A DNA stretch of 64,000 nucleotides from an uncultured Anaerolineales bacterium (lineage in GTDB: Bacteria > Chloroflexota > Anaerolineae > Anaerolineales > UBA6663), in NCBI GenBank assembly GCA_937952305.1, contig CALFZO010000006.1:62001-126000 (forward strand), in the 5' to 3' direction. The translations under genes were made by a program, and so were the position numbers. The notes under the pieces were generated by a model. The model worked only from the letters and a program-made list of their open reading frames with translations, made no database searches and had not been told where the DNA came from. Shown one piece after another: positions 52,851 to 62,682 of the stretch (positions are counted from its first letter, which is position 1; the number at the start of each line of letters is the position of its first letter).

Positions 52851-55800
52851 TCAGACCGCCAGGCTGTCGTCGGTGGACAGGACGGGGCTGTTGGCAGGTG
52901 TGCCGATTTCCACCAGCATGCGGCGGGCCCGGAGGCGCTGACCGATCTCGCGCGCCGCGGTCTCCAAGGCGCCTTCCACCGTCGTAGCCCGCTGGATCTG
53001 CTGGTTGATGGCGTTGATGACGGCCTCGCGGTCGGCGCGCTTGCGCGTGGCCTCAAAGAGCACGCGGTTATTGACCACGACGGCGGCCTGCGCCAGCACC
53101 GCCCGATAGAGCTGCGCGTCGTGGTCGCTGAAGGTCTGCGCCTCCGGCCAGAAGGCTACGATCAGGCCGACCCACCGTTCACCCAGCCGCAGGGGCAGAT
53201 AGGCCGAGGCCCGCACGCCCAGCTGCTGGTTGAGAGCCCGCGTCGCCGGCTGCACGCGCTCATCTCGGTCGGCCTCACCCACCAAGACGGGCTCCTGGGG
53301 GTTGGCCCACAGCTCAGCGGCCTCCGGGAACTCCCGGAGCGCCAGCCGGGCGCCCAGCGCGCCCAGGCGCGGATTCGGCTGCGGCCAGCCCGCACTGTAG
53401 ATAGCCGTCTCGGGCTGACCGGCTTGATCCAACTCCAGCAAGAACAGCCCGGCGCTGGTCGCGCCGCGCACCGACGCCACCACGCCGGTCACCTCGGCCA
53501 GGTCGCGGGCTTCGGTGAGGCTGGCGGTGACGGCGTACAGTTCCTCCGTCTGGGCCAGCGCCTGCTGGGTCACCTCGGTCAGCCGCAGGTTGTCAATGTG
53601 GGCGCTCAGCCGGGCCGAGATGGCGGCCAGCACTTCGGCGGCTTCCGGCGACAAGGCGTCCGCCTCAAGCGCGATCTCGCCGATGGTTTCGCCGTGCAGG
53701 GCCAGCGGCTGGGTCACCACTGGCGCGTCCGCGTCCAGGGTCTCGGCCGCGCGCACCTGGTCGCCGTCAAAGACGTAAGCCTCCGGCCGATCGGCAGCCG
53801 CGCGGTACGTCTCCCACCCTTCGCGCGTCAGACGGCGGACCGCTTGCTCGGCCTCGTGTCGATACTGCTCCGCCTGCGCCAACAGCCGCAGGTTTTCCAC
53901 TTGCTGGGCGGCCTGGCGCGCGACGGCCGCCACCAGCTCGCGTTCCTCGGGCGTCCAATGGCGCTGCTGTTCGGCCTCGATACTCAGCAAGCCGATCGTC
54001 TCGCCGGCCACGGCCAGCGGCGCCGCCAGGACGGCCGGCTCCGCGTCGACGCTGGCGGCCCGCGTCGCTTCGGCCTCGAGGCGTTCGCCGCGGTTGATCC
54101 CGTCCAGGAAGGCCTCCCAGCCGGAACGCGTCAGGCGGCGCGACTGGGCCTCGATCGATTCGAGCGTCTGGCGCAGCTCGCCGAAGAGCTGGCCGTTTTG
54201 GATCGCGATGGCCAGCTGGCCGGCCACGACCGTAAAGATGTCCTCATTGGCCGCGTTGAGGCCGGCGAGGTGGGCGCTCTGCAGGTCCAGCACACCCAGC
54301 AGACGATCGCCGACTTGCAGCGGCACCGCCAACTCCGCCCGCGTCTCCGGCAGAAGGGCATTCGGCCGGAAGCTGGGCGTACTGCGGGTGTCGGTGATCA
54401 ACACGGGCTGGCCAGTGACGGCGGCCGTGCCGTTCAAAGACTGCTGATCCAGCGGCAGGCGGTGGCGCCGGCGGAGCAATTCGCGTCCGGCCTCGCCGGT
54501 GCTGGCGGCGAGCACCAGTTGGCGGCGATCGGCTTCGGCCAGGTAGACCTGCACATGGTAGAGGCCGAAGCGCAGCCGGATCAGGTCCACCGCCTGCGGC
54601 AGCAGTTGGTCCAGCGTGCGGGCCTGCGAGACCACCTGGGCGACCTCGGCCGCCAGTGACAGGTCGCGGGTGCGTGACGCCAGCAAGCCGGTGCTTGCCT
54701 CCAGTTGCGCCACCATGCCATTGAAGGCGGCCGCCACCTGAGCCACCTCGTCCTCGCCCGTGACCGGCACACGCGCCGACATATCGCCGGAGGCCAGCTG
54801 CTGGGTGGCGCTCGTCAACTGGCGCAACGGCCGGCTGATGGCGCGCATTACGCCCAGGCCCACGCTCGCGCCCGTCAAGGAGAAGAACCCGGAGAGGACC
54901 AGGTACAGGATCAGGGAGGTGGTGTTGGAACTGACGCGCCGAGCGATGCCAAACTCGAGCGCCTGCGACATCGCATAGTACAACGCGCTGTTGGCGGTCA
55001 GCGCCCGCTCAGCCGATTCTGCCAGCAGTTCCCGAGATAGATCCGGCGTGTCCGCGGCAATAATGTGCCGCTCCACCAGGTCGGTGAACGCAGTCGCGGC
55101 CGTGGTCGCCGTCGCCAAAGGCTGCTCCACCAGGGTGCGCATCGTCCGGGAGGAGTCGTTCGTCAGGCCGATGGCCGCCGTGCGCGGCAGCTCGGCCATG
55201 AGCGCCCGCACCCGCCCGGAGAGCACCAACAACTCGGCCGTTTCAGCCGGGCTGAGCGTCGTGACCTCGTCGCTGAGCACCCGCTCAGACGCTTGATACA
55301 AACGGGACAACAGGTCCTGGCTTTCCGGCAGCTTGAGCACCACCGCATCCATCATGTAATAGGTGTCGAGCGTCGGGTCCAGGATCAGGTACGAGGTGTC
55401 GCCGACCCAGGCGATCAGGCTGCGAATCTGGGCCGACAGCAGGAAGAAGTCGGTATCGCGTTGCTGCTGGCCCATCGTAGGCGCATTGGTCTGCAGGTCC
55501 TGCCAGGCGGCTTGCACCGCCCGCACGCGCTCCGTGGTCTGCAGGCTAATGCCGGTCTCGCGATCCATGGCCACCAAGCGATCCAGAGCGTCCGCCACGC
55601 GGTCGGCGCCCTGCTCGAGTTCGGCGGCGACAACCTCGCCGCGCCCAGCGCGGAGCCACAACTGCTGCTGGGTCTGGACCGCTTGCAGCAGCTCCTGCGC
55701 CGGTCGCAGGTAGTAGACCCCCTGAAGCTCGCGCAAACCGTACTTGTCGCGGCGGTCCGCGATCTCGTTCACGGTTAGGGCGAGCAGGACGACCAGCGGC

Positions 55801-56600
55801 ACCAGAAACAGGGCGCCGACGATCAGGAATTTTTGCGAATACGACAGCCGGCCAAAATGCCACGTCACGGCCGTGACCAGCAGCCAGAGCACCTGCATCA
55901 GTCCGGCAGCAACGCCGGTGTTCTGCCAGCGTCCCCCGAGGGAGATCGCCCCTGGCGCGACCTCGTCGACCGAAGCCAACGGCGAGACCGTGACAGCCGC
56001 CACACACGCCCAGAGCGCGACGGTCAGCAGCACGCCGAACCCGGCCGCCGTGACCCATTGCCGCGCGGCGCCTTTGGGTGTGGCCCCCACCTGGCGCCGA
56101 TACTGCGCCCGCAGCAGGCCGGCCGTCCACAAATAGGTCAACCCGGCTCCCAAAGCGGCCGGGATTGGCGCGATGGTCACCGCCGCCACCGCCCGCATGC
56201 TGGACAAAGTCAGCCCGCCGCCGCCTAACAAGACGGCCGCCACCAGGGCGGCGCCGCCCAGCCACAGCGGCCGCGGCAACGCCCGGCGCGTCGCCAGCCC
56301 GAGCAGCAGGATCACGCCGCCGATCGTCACCCCCAGACCCGCAACCGTCAGCGCCGCGTTGTACAAAATCGGAAAGTCAAACCGACGTCCGATCAGCAGC
56401 GTGAAGCTGGTGGTCCACAGGCCGATCGCGAGCACGCTGACGGCGCTGATCGCCCAAAGAACGCGGGCCGCGCCGCGCGCCGCCGCCACCCGCGCCGCCA
56501 TATCGAGCGCGGCCGACAGGGTCACGATGGCCAGGGCCAGCGCGCCGCCAAGCCACGCCAGCGAATAGGTTTGACCTAGAAAGGGCAGCGTGACGAGCAT
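52851..56600 (-). CDS. membrane HAMP-GAF sensor with degenerate MHYT-like region (2)
   Basis: A 1249-residue sensor without a kinase domain. The N-terminal ~245 residues hold about seven spans arranged like an MHYT domain, but the motif residues are lost (GLWTTSF and GLTLSSM in place of the Met-His-Tyr pattern). A further span, a long extracellular helical region (~280-555), a span (~560-585) and HAMP follow. Then a GAF (~655-800), two short RRLTR.GW modules (~810-1015), a GAF (~1025-1190) and the shared tail (ADREAVINAINQQIQ). It begins 9 bases after its upstream neighbour. The sensed signal is unknown. Confidence 0.87.
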   Translation of the reverse strand: MLVTLPFLGQTYSLAWLGGALALAIVTLSAALDMAARVAAARGAARVLWAISAVSVLAIGLWTTSFTLLIGRRFDFPILYNAALTVAGLGVTIGGVILLLGLATRRALPRPLWLGGAALVAAVLLGGGGLTLSSMRAVAAVTIAPIPAALGAGLTYLWTAGLLRAQYRRQVGATPKGAARQWVTAAGFGVLLTVALWACVAAVTVSPLASVDEVAPGAISLGGRWQNTGVAAGLMQVLWLLVTAVTWHFGRLSYSQKFLIVGALFLVPLVVLLALTVNEIADRRDKYGLRELQGVYYLRPAQELLQAVQTQQQLWLRAGRGEVVAAELEQGADRVADALDRLVAMDRETGISLQTTERVRAVQAAWQDLQTNAPTMGQQQRDTDFFLLSAQIRSLIAWVGDTSYLILDPTLDTYYMMDAVVLKLPESQDLLSRLYQASERVLSDEVTTLSPAETAELLVLSGRVRALMAELPRTAAIGLTNDSSRTMRTLVEQPLATATTAATAFTDLVERHIIAADTPDLSRELLAESAERALTANSALYYAMSQALEFGIARRVSSNTTSLILYLVLSGFFSLTGASVGLGVMRAISRPLRQLTSATQQLASGDMSARVPVTGEDEVAQVAAAFNGMVAQLEASTGLLASRTRDLSLAAEVAQVVSQARTLDQLLPQAVDLIRLRFGLYHVQVYLAEADRRQLVLAASTGEAGRELLRRRHRLPLDQQSLNGTAAVTGQPVLITDTRSTPSFRPNALLPETRAELAVPLQVGDRLLGVLDLQSAHLAGLNAANEDIFTVVAGQLAIAIQNGQLFGELRQTLESIEAQSRRLTRSGWEAFLDGINRGERLEAEATRAASVDAEPAVLAAPLAVAGETIGLLSIEAEQQRHWTPEERELVAAVARQAAQQVENLRLLAQAEQYRHEAEQAVRRLTREGWETYRAAADRPEAYVFDGDQVRAAETLDADAPVVTQPLALHGETIGEIALEADALSPEAAEVLAAISARLSAHIDNLRLTEVTQQALAQTEELYAVTASLTEARDLAEVTGVVASVRGATSAGLFLLELDQAGQPETAIYSAGWPQPNPRLGALGARLALREFPEAAELWANPQEPVLVGEADRDERVQPATRALNQQLGVRASAYLPLRLGERWVGLIVAFWPEAQTFSDHDAQLYRAVLAQAAVVVNNRVLFEATRKRADREAVINAINQQIQRATTVEGALETAAREIGQRLRARRMLVEIGTPANSPVLSTDDSLAV

Positions 56601-56609
56601 TGGCTCACC

Positions 56610-59045
56610 TCACTGATGGTGGCCGTTGTTGGCCGACCGGGCGCGAACGCGTACCTGAGCACGGGCCCGCTGGGCGTTGAGCGCCTGTCCGAGTTCATCC
56701 ACCGTGACTTTCAGCACCTGCTCGACGGTCGTCGCCGCCTGGAGCTTCTGGTTGACGGTATTGAGGACGGCTTCTCGCTGGATCTGGCGTTCGGCCCGCT
56801 CATAGGCCTGGGCATTGCGCAAGGCGACACCGACCTGGGTGGCGATCGATTGCAGCAGGTCGGCATCCGCCCGGGTGAGCGCGCCAGCTGTCGTTTGCTG
56901 CACGTCGAGCACGCCGATGACCTCGCCCGCCACCACGATAGGCACGGCCACTTCGGAACGGGTATCCGGCAGCAGTCGATTCGGCAGCCAGCCCGGGTCC
57001 GCGGCTGTGTCCGAGACCAGCACCACGTCGCCGGTCGCGGCTGCGCGGCCCACCAGGCCGCGCCCGGCCGGCAGCTGGTGACCGCGCGCCAGCATCACCC
57101 GGCCGGCCTCGCCCGTGCCGCCCACCATCACCAGATTGGCCCGGGCGTCGTCAAACAGATAGATGTGGGCGTGGTAGTAGTTGAAAGCATCCCGGACCTG
57201 CTCGACCACTTCTTTGACCAGCTGCTGGGGATCCAGCACCGCCGACAGGCGCCGGCTGACCTCCGTGCTGGTGGCCAAGGCGCGCGTGCGCGCCTCCACC
57301 CGCCGCTCGAGCGTGCCCACCAGGTCGCGCAGCTGCGCCACCATCTGGTTGAAGGCGCGGGCGAGCACGCCGATCTCGTCGTTGGCGGTGACGGGCGCCT
57401 GGACGGTCAGGTCGCCGGCCGCCAGCTTCTCGGCGGCTGCCGTCAGGCGCGCGATCGGGGCCGTCAGGAACTGCGCCAGCACGGCCGCGCCGATGGCGGC
57501 CAGGGTCGTCACCAAGGCCGTCACCAGCACCAGGCCGCGCGTCTGCGCCTCGGCCGGCGCCAACGCGGCCTCCGCATGCACGTGCCCGATGGCGGACCAG
57601 CCCAAGTTTGTCACATACGCCTCGCGCGCGCTGGCCAGCACGGGCGTCTGCACGACGAAGCTGGCGTCGCCTTCATAAACCCATTCGGCGTAGGGCAACC
57701 CGGAGGTGGCGGCCAACTGCGCCGCCACCTCCGGGTCGGTGTCCTCCAGCCAGCCCACCTCGGAGATATGCTGAGCGTTGGGGAAAAAGATATCGACCTG
57801 GCTGTTGGCGGCCTCACCCAGGAACAGGATGCGGTTGAGCGCCGTCAGCCGGTAGGTGGAGCGCAGCACCCCGATCGCCCGGGAGCTGGCGGGGTCGTAG
57901 ATCGGCACGGCGATGGCCAGCGCGTCGGCGCGCATGTTGTCGTCGAATTCAGGCTGCCCGATGTAAATCGCGCCCGCACCCTGGTTCCAGGCGCTCTGCC
58001 ACCAAGCCTCGTCGGCCTGGTAGTAATCGGAGGTGCGCACCGTGCTGGCGATCAGCGCGCCGTGCTCGTCAGTCACAAACAGCTCGATGTGATCCGAAAA
58101 ACTGGCCTGCAGCTTGCGCAGCTCATCGGACAATTCGTCGGCCAGTCGGCTCTGGATCAGGGTGTCTCGGTCGGCGGCCTGGCGCCATTGCTCGTCCCGC
58201 GCCAGCAGCTCCGCCTGGACATCGGCCGCGGCCCGGCCCAAATAGCTCAAATTGGCGATCTGGACTTCGGTCTGCACGGACCGGTTCAGGCTCAGACCGC
58301 CGCGCAGCAGGTCCACCTGGCGGACCAGCAGGTCGCCGATGGCGGTGGCCCGCAAGCTGGTGACGTTGCGCAGGCTGGATACCGAATTCTGCACCAGCTC
58401 GGCACGGATGCTGCGATTGGCGAAGAAGGCCACCGCGCTGGCGGCCACCACGCTGACGAGCACAAACGTCATCACCAGCTTGACCGACAATGGGAATTGG
58501 GCAAACTGAGTCGCCAGGATGAAGGCGTAGACCAGCAGGATCAGACCCGTCAACACCACGGTCCCGGCGGGATCCCCCGAGGCCGGGCGCCCGGCCGGGC
58601 CGAAGGTGTCCACGATCACGGCGAGCAGGGCCGCGATCAGGCTCGGCAGAATGAGCCGGCCGACCCAGCCGGCCGGCAGCGTCGCTGCCGCGATGCTCGT
58701 CACGATCACCAGCGACGCCACCGCATATATGGCGCCCTGATTGGTGGACGTCAACGGCCCGACCACGGTCAGCGCCAGCACCGCGCCGATCAGCAACCAC
58801 GCCCCCCAGCGCGGCCGGCCAGCCTGCGCCAAGAGCGCGGCCGCCAGACCGACCAGCGCAATCGCGCCGGTCACCCACACCGCCTGCGCGCTGCTGCCCT
58901 TCAACGCGGTCCAGATGATGTAACTGCTGACCAGGCCCATGACCCCGAAGGTGGCCAGGCCGATGTTCCGCGTGTTGCGCGCCTGGCGGCGGGCCGGCCC
59001 GTCAGCCGGCAGGGTGGCGGTCGTCATGGTGCTGTCCTGGCGCAT
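56610..59045 (-). CDS. dCache-HAMP-GAF membrane sensor lacking a kinase domain (3)
   Basis: An 811-residue sensor. About six spans (~25-200) lead to an extracellular dCache-like domain (~210-500) with DYYQADEAWWQSAW, a span, HAMP (~540-600), one GAF (~625-770) and the shared tail (REAVLNTVNQKLQ). ATG at 59045 is chosen: GGAGGGTGAGG lies just upstream, and this start follows the previous stop by 4 bases. A longer open frame to 59255 overlaps the upstream gene and is a shadow. It is paralogous to sensor 4, with which it shares the YYQADE.WW block. Confidence 0.88.
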   Translation of the reverse strand: MRQDSTMTTATLPADGPARRQARNTRNIGLATFGVMGLVSSYIIWTALKGSSAQAVWVTGAIALVGLAAALLAQAGRPRWGAWLLIGAVLALTVVGPLTSTNQGAIYAVASLVIVTSIAAATLPAGWVGRLILPSLIAALLAVIVDTFGPAGRPASGDPAGTVVLTGLILLVYAFILATQFAQFPLSVKLVMTFVLVSVVAASAVAFFANRSIRAELVQNSVSSLRNVTSLRATAIGDLLVRQVDLLRGGLSLNRSVQTEVQIANLSYLGRAAADVQAELLARDEQWRQAADRDTLIQSRLADELSDELRKLQASFSDHIELFVTDEHGALIASTVRTSDYYQADEAWWQSAWNQGAGAIYIGQPEFDDNMRADALAIAVPIYDPASSRAIGVLRSTYRLTALNRILFLGEAANSQVDIFFPNAQHISEVGWLEDTDPEVAAQLAATSGLPYAEWVYEGDASFVVQTPVLASAREAYVTNLGWSAIGHVHAEAALAPAEAQTRGLVLVTALVTTLAAIGAAVLAQFLTAPIARLTAAAEKLAAGDLTVQAPVTANDEIGVLARAFNQMVAQLRDLVGTLERRVEARTRALATSTEVSRRLSAVLDPQQLVKEVVEQVRDAFNYYHAHIYLFDDARANLVMVGGTGEAGRVMLARGHQLPAGRGLVGRAAATGDVVLVSDTAADPGWLPNRLLPDTRSEVAVPIVVAGEVIGVLDVQQTTAGALTRADADLLQSIATQVGVALRNAQAYERAERQIQREAVLNTVNQKLQAATTVEQVLKVTVDELGQALNAQRARAQVRVRARSANNGHHQ

Positions 59046-59049
59046 GGCC

Positions 59050-62000
59050 TCACCCTCCTCGGCTGGCGTGGCCGTTGCCGGCCGGGCCGCTGCCCAAACG
59101 GACGCGCGCGGGGGCGCCGGTGGCGCGTCCGAGTTCGCGGGCGGCAATCTGCAGCGCCGCCTCAACGGTGGCCGCGCTCTGGATCCGTTGCCCGATAAGG
59201 TTGAGTTGGGCTTCGCGCTCGGCAGCGGCTTGAGCATCCCGGTAAGCGCGTGCATTCTGCAGGGCGATGGCTACCTGGTGAGCCAGAGCCTGGAGCAACT
59301 CCGCATCCTCCGCCCGCAGACCGTTGACGACGTTGTGCTGGACGTCCAGCACACCCAGCACGCGTTCGCCAATGGCGATCGGCACCGCGACCTCGGCCTT
59401 GGTGTCCGGCAGCAGCGGATTCGGCAGCCAGTCCGGGTTCTGGGTGGTGTCCGGCACCAGAACGGTCGTGTTGTGCTCAGCCGCGCGGCCGACCAACCCC
59501 CGGCCCTTGGGAAGGCGGTGCCCGCGTTCCAGCAGGGCCTGCCCGGCCGAGCCGGTGCCGCCGACCATCCGCAGGTGCTCGCGGTCGGCCTCCCAGACGT
59601 AGACGTGCGCGTGATAATACCCGAAGGCCGCCTGGATCTCATCGACCACGGCGCGCACCAGCGTCGCCTCGTCGGCGATAGCGGCCAGGCGCCGGCTGAC
59701 TTCGGCGCTCGCCGCCAGCGCCTGGGTGCGCAGGCGGACCCGCTCTTCCAAGCCATCGAGGGTCTCGCGCAGCTGCGTCGTCATCACGTTGAACGTCGTC
59801 GCCAGCGCGCCGATCTCGTCGTCGGCCTCGATCGGGGCCAGGGCCTTGAGGTCGCCGCCTGCCACTTGCGCGGCCACGGCCGTCAGGCGGACGATTGGGC
59901 CAGTGAGGATTTGCGCGACGAGCAAGGCGGCCACGCCGGCCGCGATCAGCACACCCAGCATGACCAGCACGGTGACCCGGGTGGTGTCAGCGACGGTCTG
60001 CAATGCCTCCGTCTGGCTCTGCTGCGTGACCACATACCAGCCCAGATCGTGGATGGCGGCGCCATCCGGGCCCTCAGCAGCAGTCTCCGCCCCGAGCCGC
60101 GCCTGGCCGAACAGGACGGCCACGTCCTTCTCGAACACGGTCCGATAGAGCTGAGAGAAGCGGGCCAGTTCGTCCAAGCTCAGTTCGCCCGGCTCCAGGA
60201 CGAGCGTGCCCGCCTCATCACCCGTCTCCAGTTCAATAGTCTGGCCATCGGCCAGGTAGAGCTCCGTCCGGCCGCTTTGACCAAACTGGCCGCCCGCCAG
60301 GGTCTCGTAGAAGACATCGAGGCTGAGGTCAGCCCGCACAATCCCGACGATATCGGCCGAGTCGTGGCCGTAAATGGGCAAGGCCACTCCCAGAATGTAA
60401 GCCTGGCGGACGTCGTCGTACTGCGGCTGGCTGAGGAAGACGCCGTGGTCGTAGGCCGCCTGCCACCAGGGTTCATCGGCCTGGTAGTAATTGGCCGTGG
60501 GGTTCGTCGTCGCCACCAAGGAGCCGTGCAGGTCAGTGACCGTGACGTTGACGTGATCCGGGAGCGCGCGCTGGAACTCACGCAGCTCGGTGGCCAGGTC
60601 GTTGTCGAAGGCCGAGTCGATCAGCCGGGCGGCCTCATCCCCGCCGGCCCGCCAACGCGTCTCGCGGCCTTGCAGGACCGCCACATCCCCGGTGGCGGTC
60701 TGGTTCCAGGCGAGCAAGCTGTCCTGCACAAAGCGATTGAGGCTCAGGACCCGCAAAGCGCTGAATTCGCTCTGGAGCAGCTGGCTGATCTCGTTTTCCT
60801 TGCTGGCTGCCAAGGCCGCCAGCCGCTGGCCGGTCTCATCGGTCAGGCGCGCGCTGACGACCTGGCTGACCACCAGCGTCAGGGCGATCACGGCCAGTGA
60901 AACGACGGCGAGGAAGCTGACCATCACCTTCGTGCGCAGGGTGAAAGTGTGGAAGCGCGTGGCGGCATTCAGCAACAACACTAAGCCGGCGAGCCCGGCC
61001 ACGCTAATGGTGACCGCTGGCCGCGCCGCCGGCAGGCGCTCGGCCGACCCGACGACGTCCAGGATCAGAATGAGCGCACCCGCGGTGCCGCCCGCCAGCA
61101 TCAGGACAACAGCCGGCCGGCCAGTGAGCACCAGGCCGGCCGAGGCAATAACCAGCACGAAGAAGATCAGGCTCAGGGCGATGCCCAGCCCGGACTGGAC
61201 GAGCACCACGCCGAACAGGGCCACCGCTACCGCGCTCAAGGCAACCGTCAACGCCAGCCCCAGGCGGCCACGCCGGCTGAGCGCGAAGCCGACCAGGCCA
61301 GCCAAGGCAGCGCCCGCAGCCAGGCCGGCCAGCACGTAGCGCTGCCAAGCACCAGTCTGCAGCCCAAAGACGAGGCCATAGACCGCCAGCAAAGACGCAG
61401 CCGCCATGATTACCAGCATCACCCGCCGGGCGCCTTGGATGCGCCGGGCCGTTTCGGCGCCGGGCAGCGGGGCAGGCTGCTGAACTACGGCCTGAGTCTG
61501 GCCAGACCGCAGGAGAGCCCACAACCGGACCATCGCCAGGAGTGTCACAACGGCCGCGCCGCCGATAGCCCAGAAACCCAGCCAAGGCTCCGCGTGGCTG
61601 ACGATCAGGAATAACACGAGCCCATAGCTGACACCCAGCGCCAAGACAACGGATAGCTGCCGCACGCGATCGATCAGGCGCAGCCAGCCAGGCTCCGCGG
61701 TCGGTCCCGGCGCGCGATGCGCTTGCCGCACACCCGCCAAGAGAAACAGCCCTTGGGCCGCCACGTAACCGGCATCCACCCAGTTGCCGCTCTGATACGT
61801 CTGCTGCAGGCTGGTATAGGTGAAGGCAAAATCGGCCAGCACAAACAAGACCGTTCCAGCCACCAGAATTACCAGGGCGTCGCGCGTGTCCGGATCAGGC
61901 CGCCGGTAGAGGCCGAGGGCCAGGCCAATGACCAGCATCAGGGAGCCGATCGGATAAGCGCTGGCGATCACCTGCGCGAGCAGACCGGTCTCGTTCGCAC

Positions 62001-62526
62001 GCCAGCTCGGCAATACCAGCCCGATCACGACGACCAGGGCCGCGACCACACCCAGGATGACCACCTCCAGCCACGCCGCCCAACGCTCCCCGGAGCGGAC
62101 GGGCTTTCCGGGCAAGGCCAGAAGACCGGCAAAGACAAGGGGGTAGAAGAGCAGATAGCCTGCGTCGGCCAGAGACGGAAAGGGCTCCACGCCCAAGCCG
62201 CTCTCGAAATACGCCCACAGGCTGTCACCCAGGAAAGTCGCCAGAAAACCCAGGGCGATAAGCAGCCACGCCCGCCGCACAGGGACCGTCTGCTGGGGAG
62301 CGGAAGCAGCGCGGAAAGCGGCCAGGCTCATCAGCAGACCGATGGGCAACATCGCCAGGTTGCTGCCGAGCGCTCGATATTCCGGCGGTCCCCAATGAAA
62401 CCCCACCCACGCCACGAAGACAGCCGCATACAGCGTGCCGCCGACTGCGGCGGCGCCCCAGGCCCCGCTTAACCAAGCAGGCCAGAGACGCGCCAGGGTC
62501 GTCTTGTTTTCCTGCGGCTCCATCAT
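59050..62526 (-). CDS. multi-span dCache-HAMP-GAF sensor lacking a kinase domain (4)
   Basis: A 1158-residue sensor. A first block of about nine spans (~15-340) and a second of about six (~365-545) precede a dCache-like domain (~555-840, NYYQADEPWWQAAY), a span, HAMP (~870-925), one GAF (~945-1095) and the shared tail (REAQLNLIGQRIQ). No output domain. The start has GGGAG nearby and two adjacent ATG codons; the first is used. It is the second gene of the signalling operon, 156 bases after the partial kinase. That gap holds only a doubtful 38-codon frame. Confidence 0.88.
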   Translation of the reverse strand: MMEPQENKTTLARLWPAWLSGAWGAAAVGGTLYAAVFVAWVGFHWGPPEYRALGSNLAMLPIGLLMSLAAFRAASAPQQTVPVRRAWLLIALGFLATFLGDSLWAYFESGLGVEPFPSLADAGYLLFYPLVFAGLLALPGKPVRSGERWAAWLEVVILGVVAALVVVIGLVLPSWRANETGLLAQVIASAYPIGSLMLVIGLALGLYRRPDPDTRDALVILVAGTVLFVLADFAFTYTSLQQTYQSGNWVDAGYVAAQGLFLLAGVRQAHRAPGPTAEPGWLRLIDRVRQLSVVLALGVSYGLVLFLIVSHAEPWLGFWAIGGAAVVTLLAMVRLWALLRSGQTQAVVQQPAPLPGAETARRIQGARRVMLVIMAAASLLAVYGLVFGLQTGAWQRYVLAGLAAGAALAGLVGFALSRRGRLGLALTVALSAVAVALFGVVLVQSGLGIALSLIFFVLVIASAGLVLTGRPAVVLMLAGGTAGALILILDVVGSAERLPAARPAVTISVAGLAGLVLLLNAATRFHTFTLRTKVMVSFLAVVSLAVIALTLVVSQVVSARLTDETGQRLAALAASKENEISQLLQSEFSALRVLSLNRFVQDSLLAWNQTATGDVAVLQGRETRWRAGGDEAARLIDSAFDNDLATELREFQRALPDHVNVTVTDLHGSLVATTNPTANYYQADEPWWQAAYDHGVFLSQPQYDDVRQAYILGVALPIYGHDSADIVGIVRADLSLDVFYETLAGGQFGQSGRTELYLADGQTIELETGDEAGTLVLEPGELSLDELARFSQLYRTVFEKDVAVLFGQARLGAETAAEGPDGAAIHDLGWYVVTQQSQTEALQTVADTTRVTVLVMLGVLIAAGVAALLVAQILTGPIVRLTAVAAQVAGGDLKALAPIEADDEIGALATTFNVMTTQLRETLDGLEERVRLRTQALAASAEVSRRLAAIADEATLVRAVVDEIQAAFGYYHAHVYVWEADREHLRMVGGTGSAGQALLERGHRLPKGRGLVGRAAEHNTTVLVPDTTQNPDWLPNPLLPDTKAEVAVPIAIGERVLGVLDVQHNVVNGLRAEDAELLQALAHQVAIALQNARAYRDAQAAAEREAQLNLIGQRIQSAATVEAALQIAARELGRATGAPARVRLGSGPAGNGHASRGG

Positions 62527-62682
62527 TGATAGACTCCCGAGGAGGCCAGCCGCTGCGCCAAACCGGCCACAAACTTTTTCGCACGCTCGTTAGAGCGACG
62601 AAGCAGCAACTGATGAGGGACGATGGTGCCTGTAATCATACTGAGAGAACGCCTGCTTGGATGAAGCTAGTCCGGCCGAAGG

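Noticed and set aside
62523..62639. A 38-codon frame on the minus strand ending with a TGA that overlaps the start of sensor 4
   Set aside because: The overlap is suggestive, but there is no ribosome binding site, signal or recognisable sequence, and such a frame can arise by chance.
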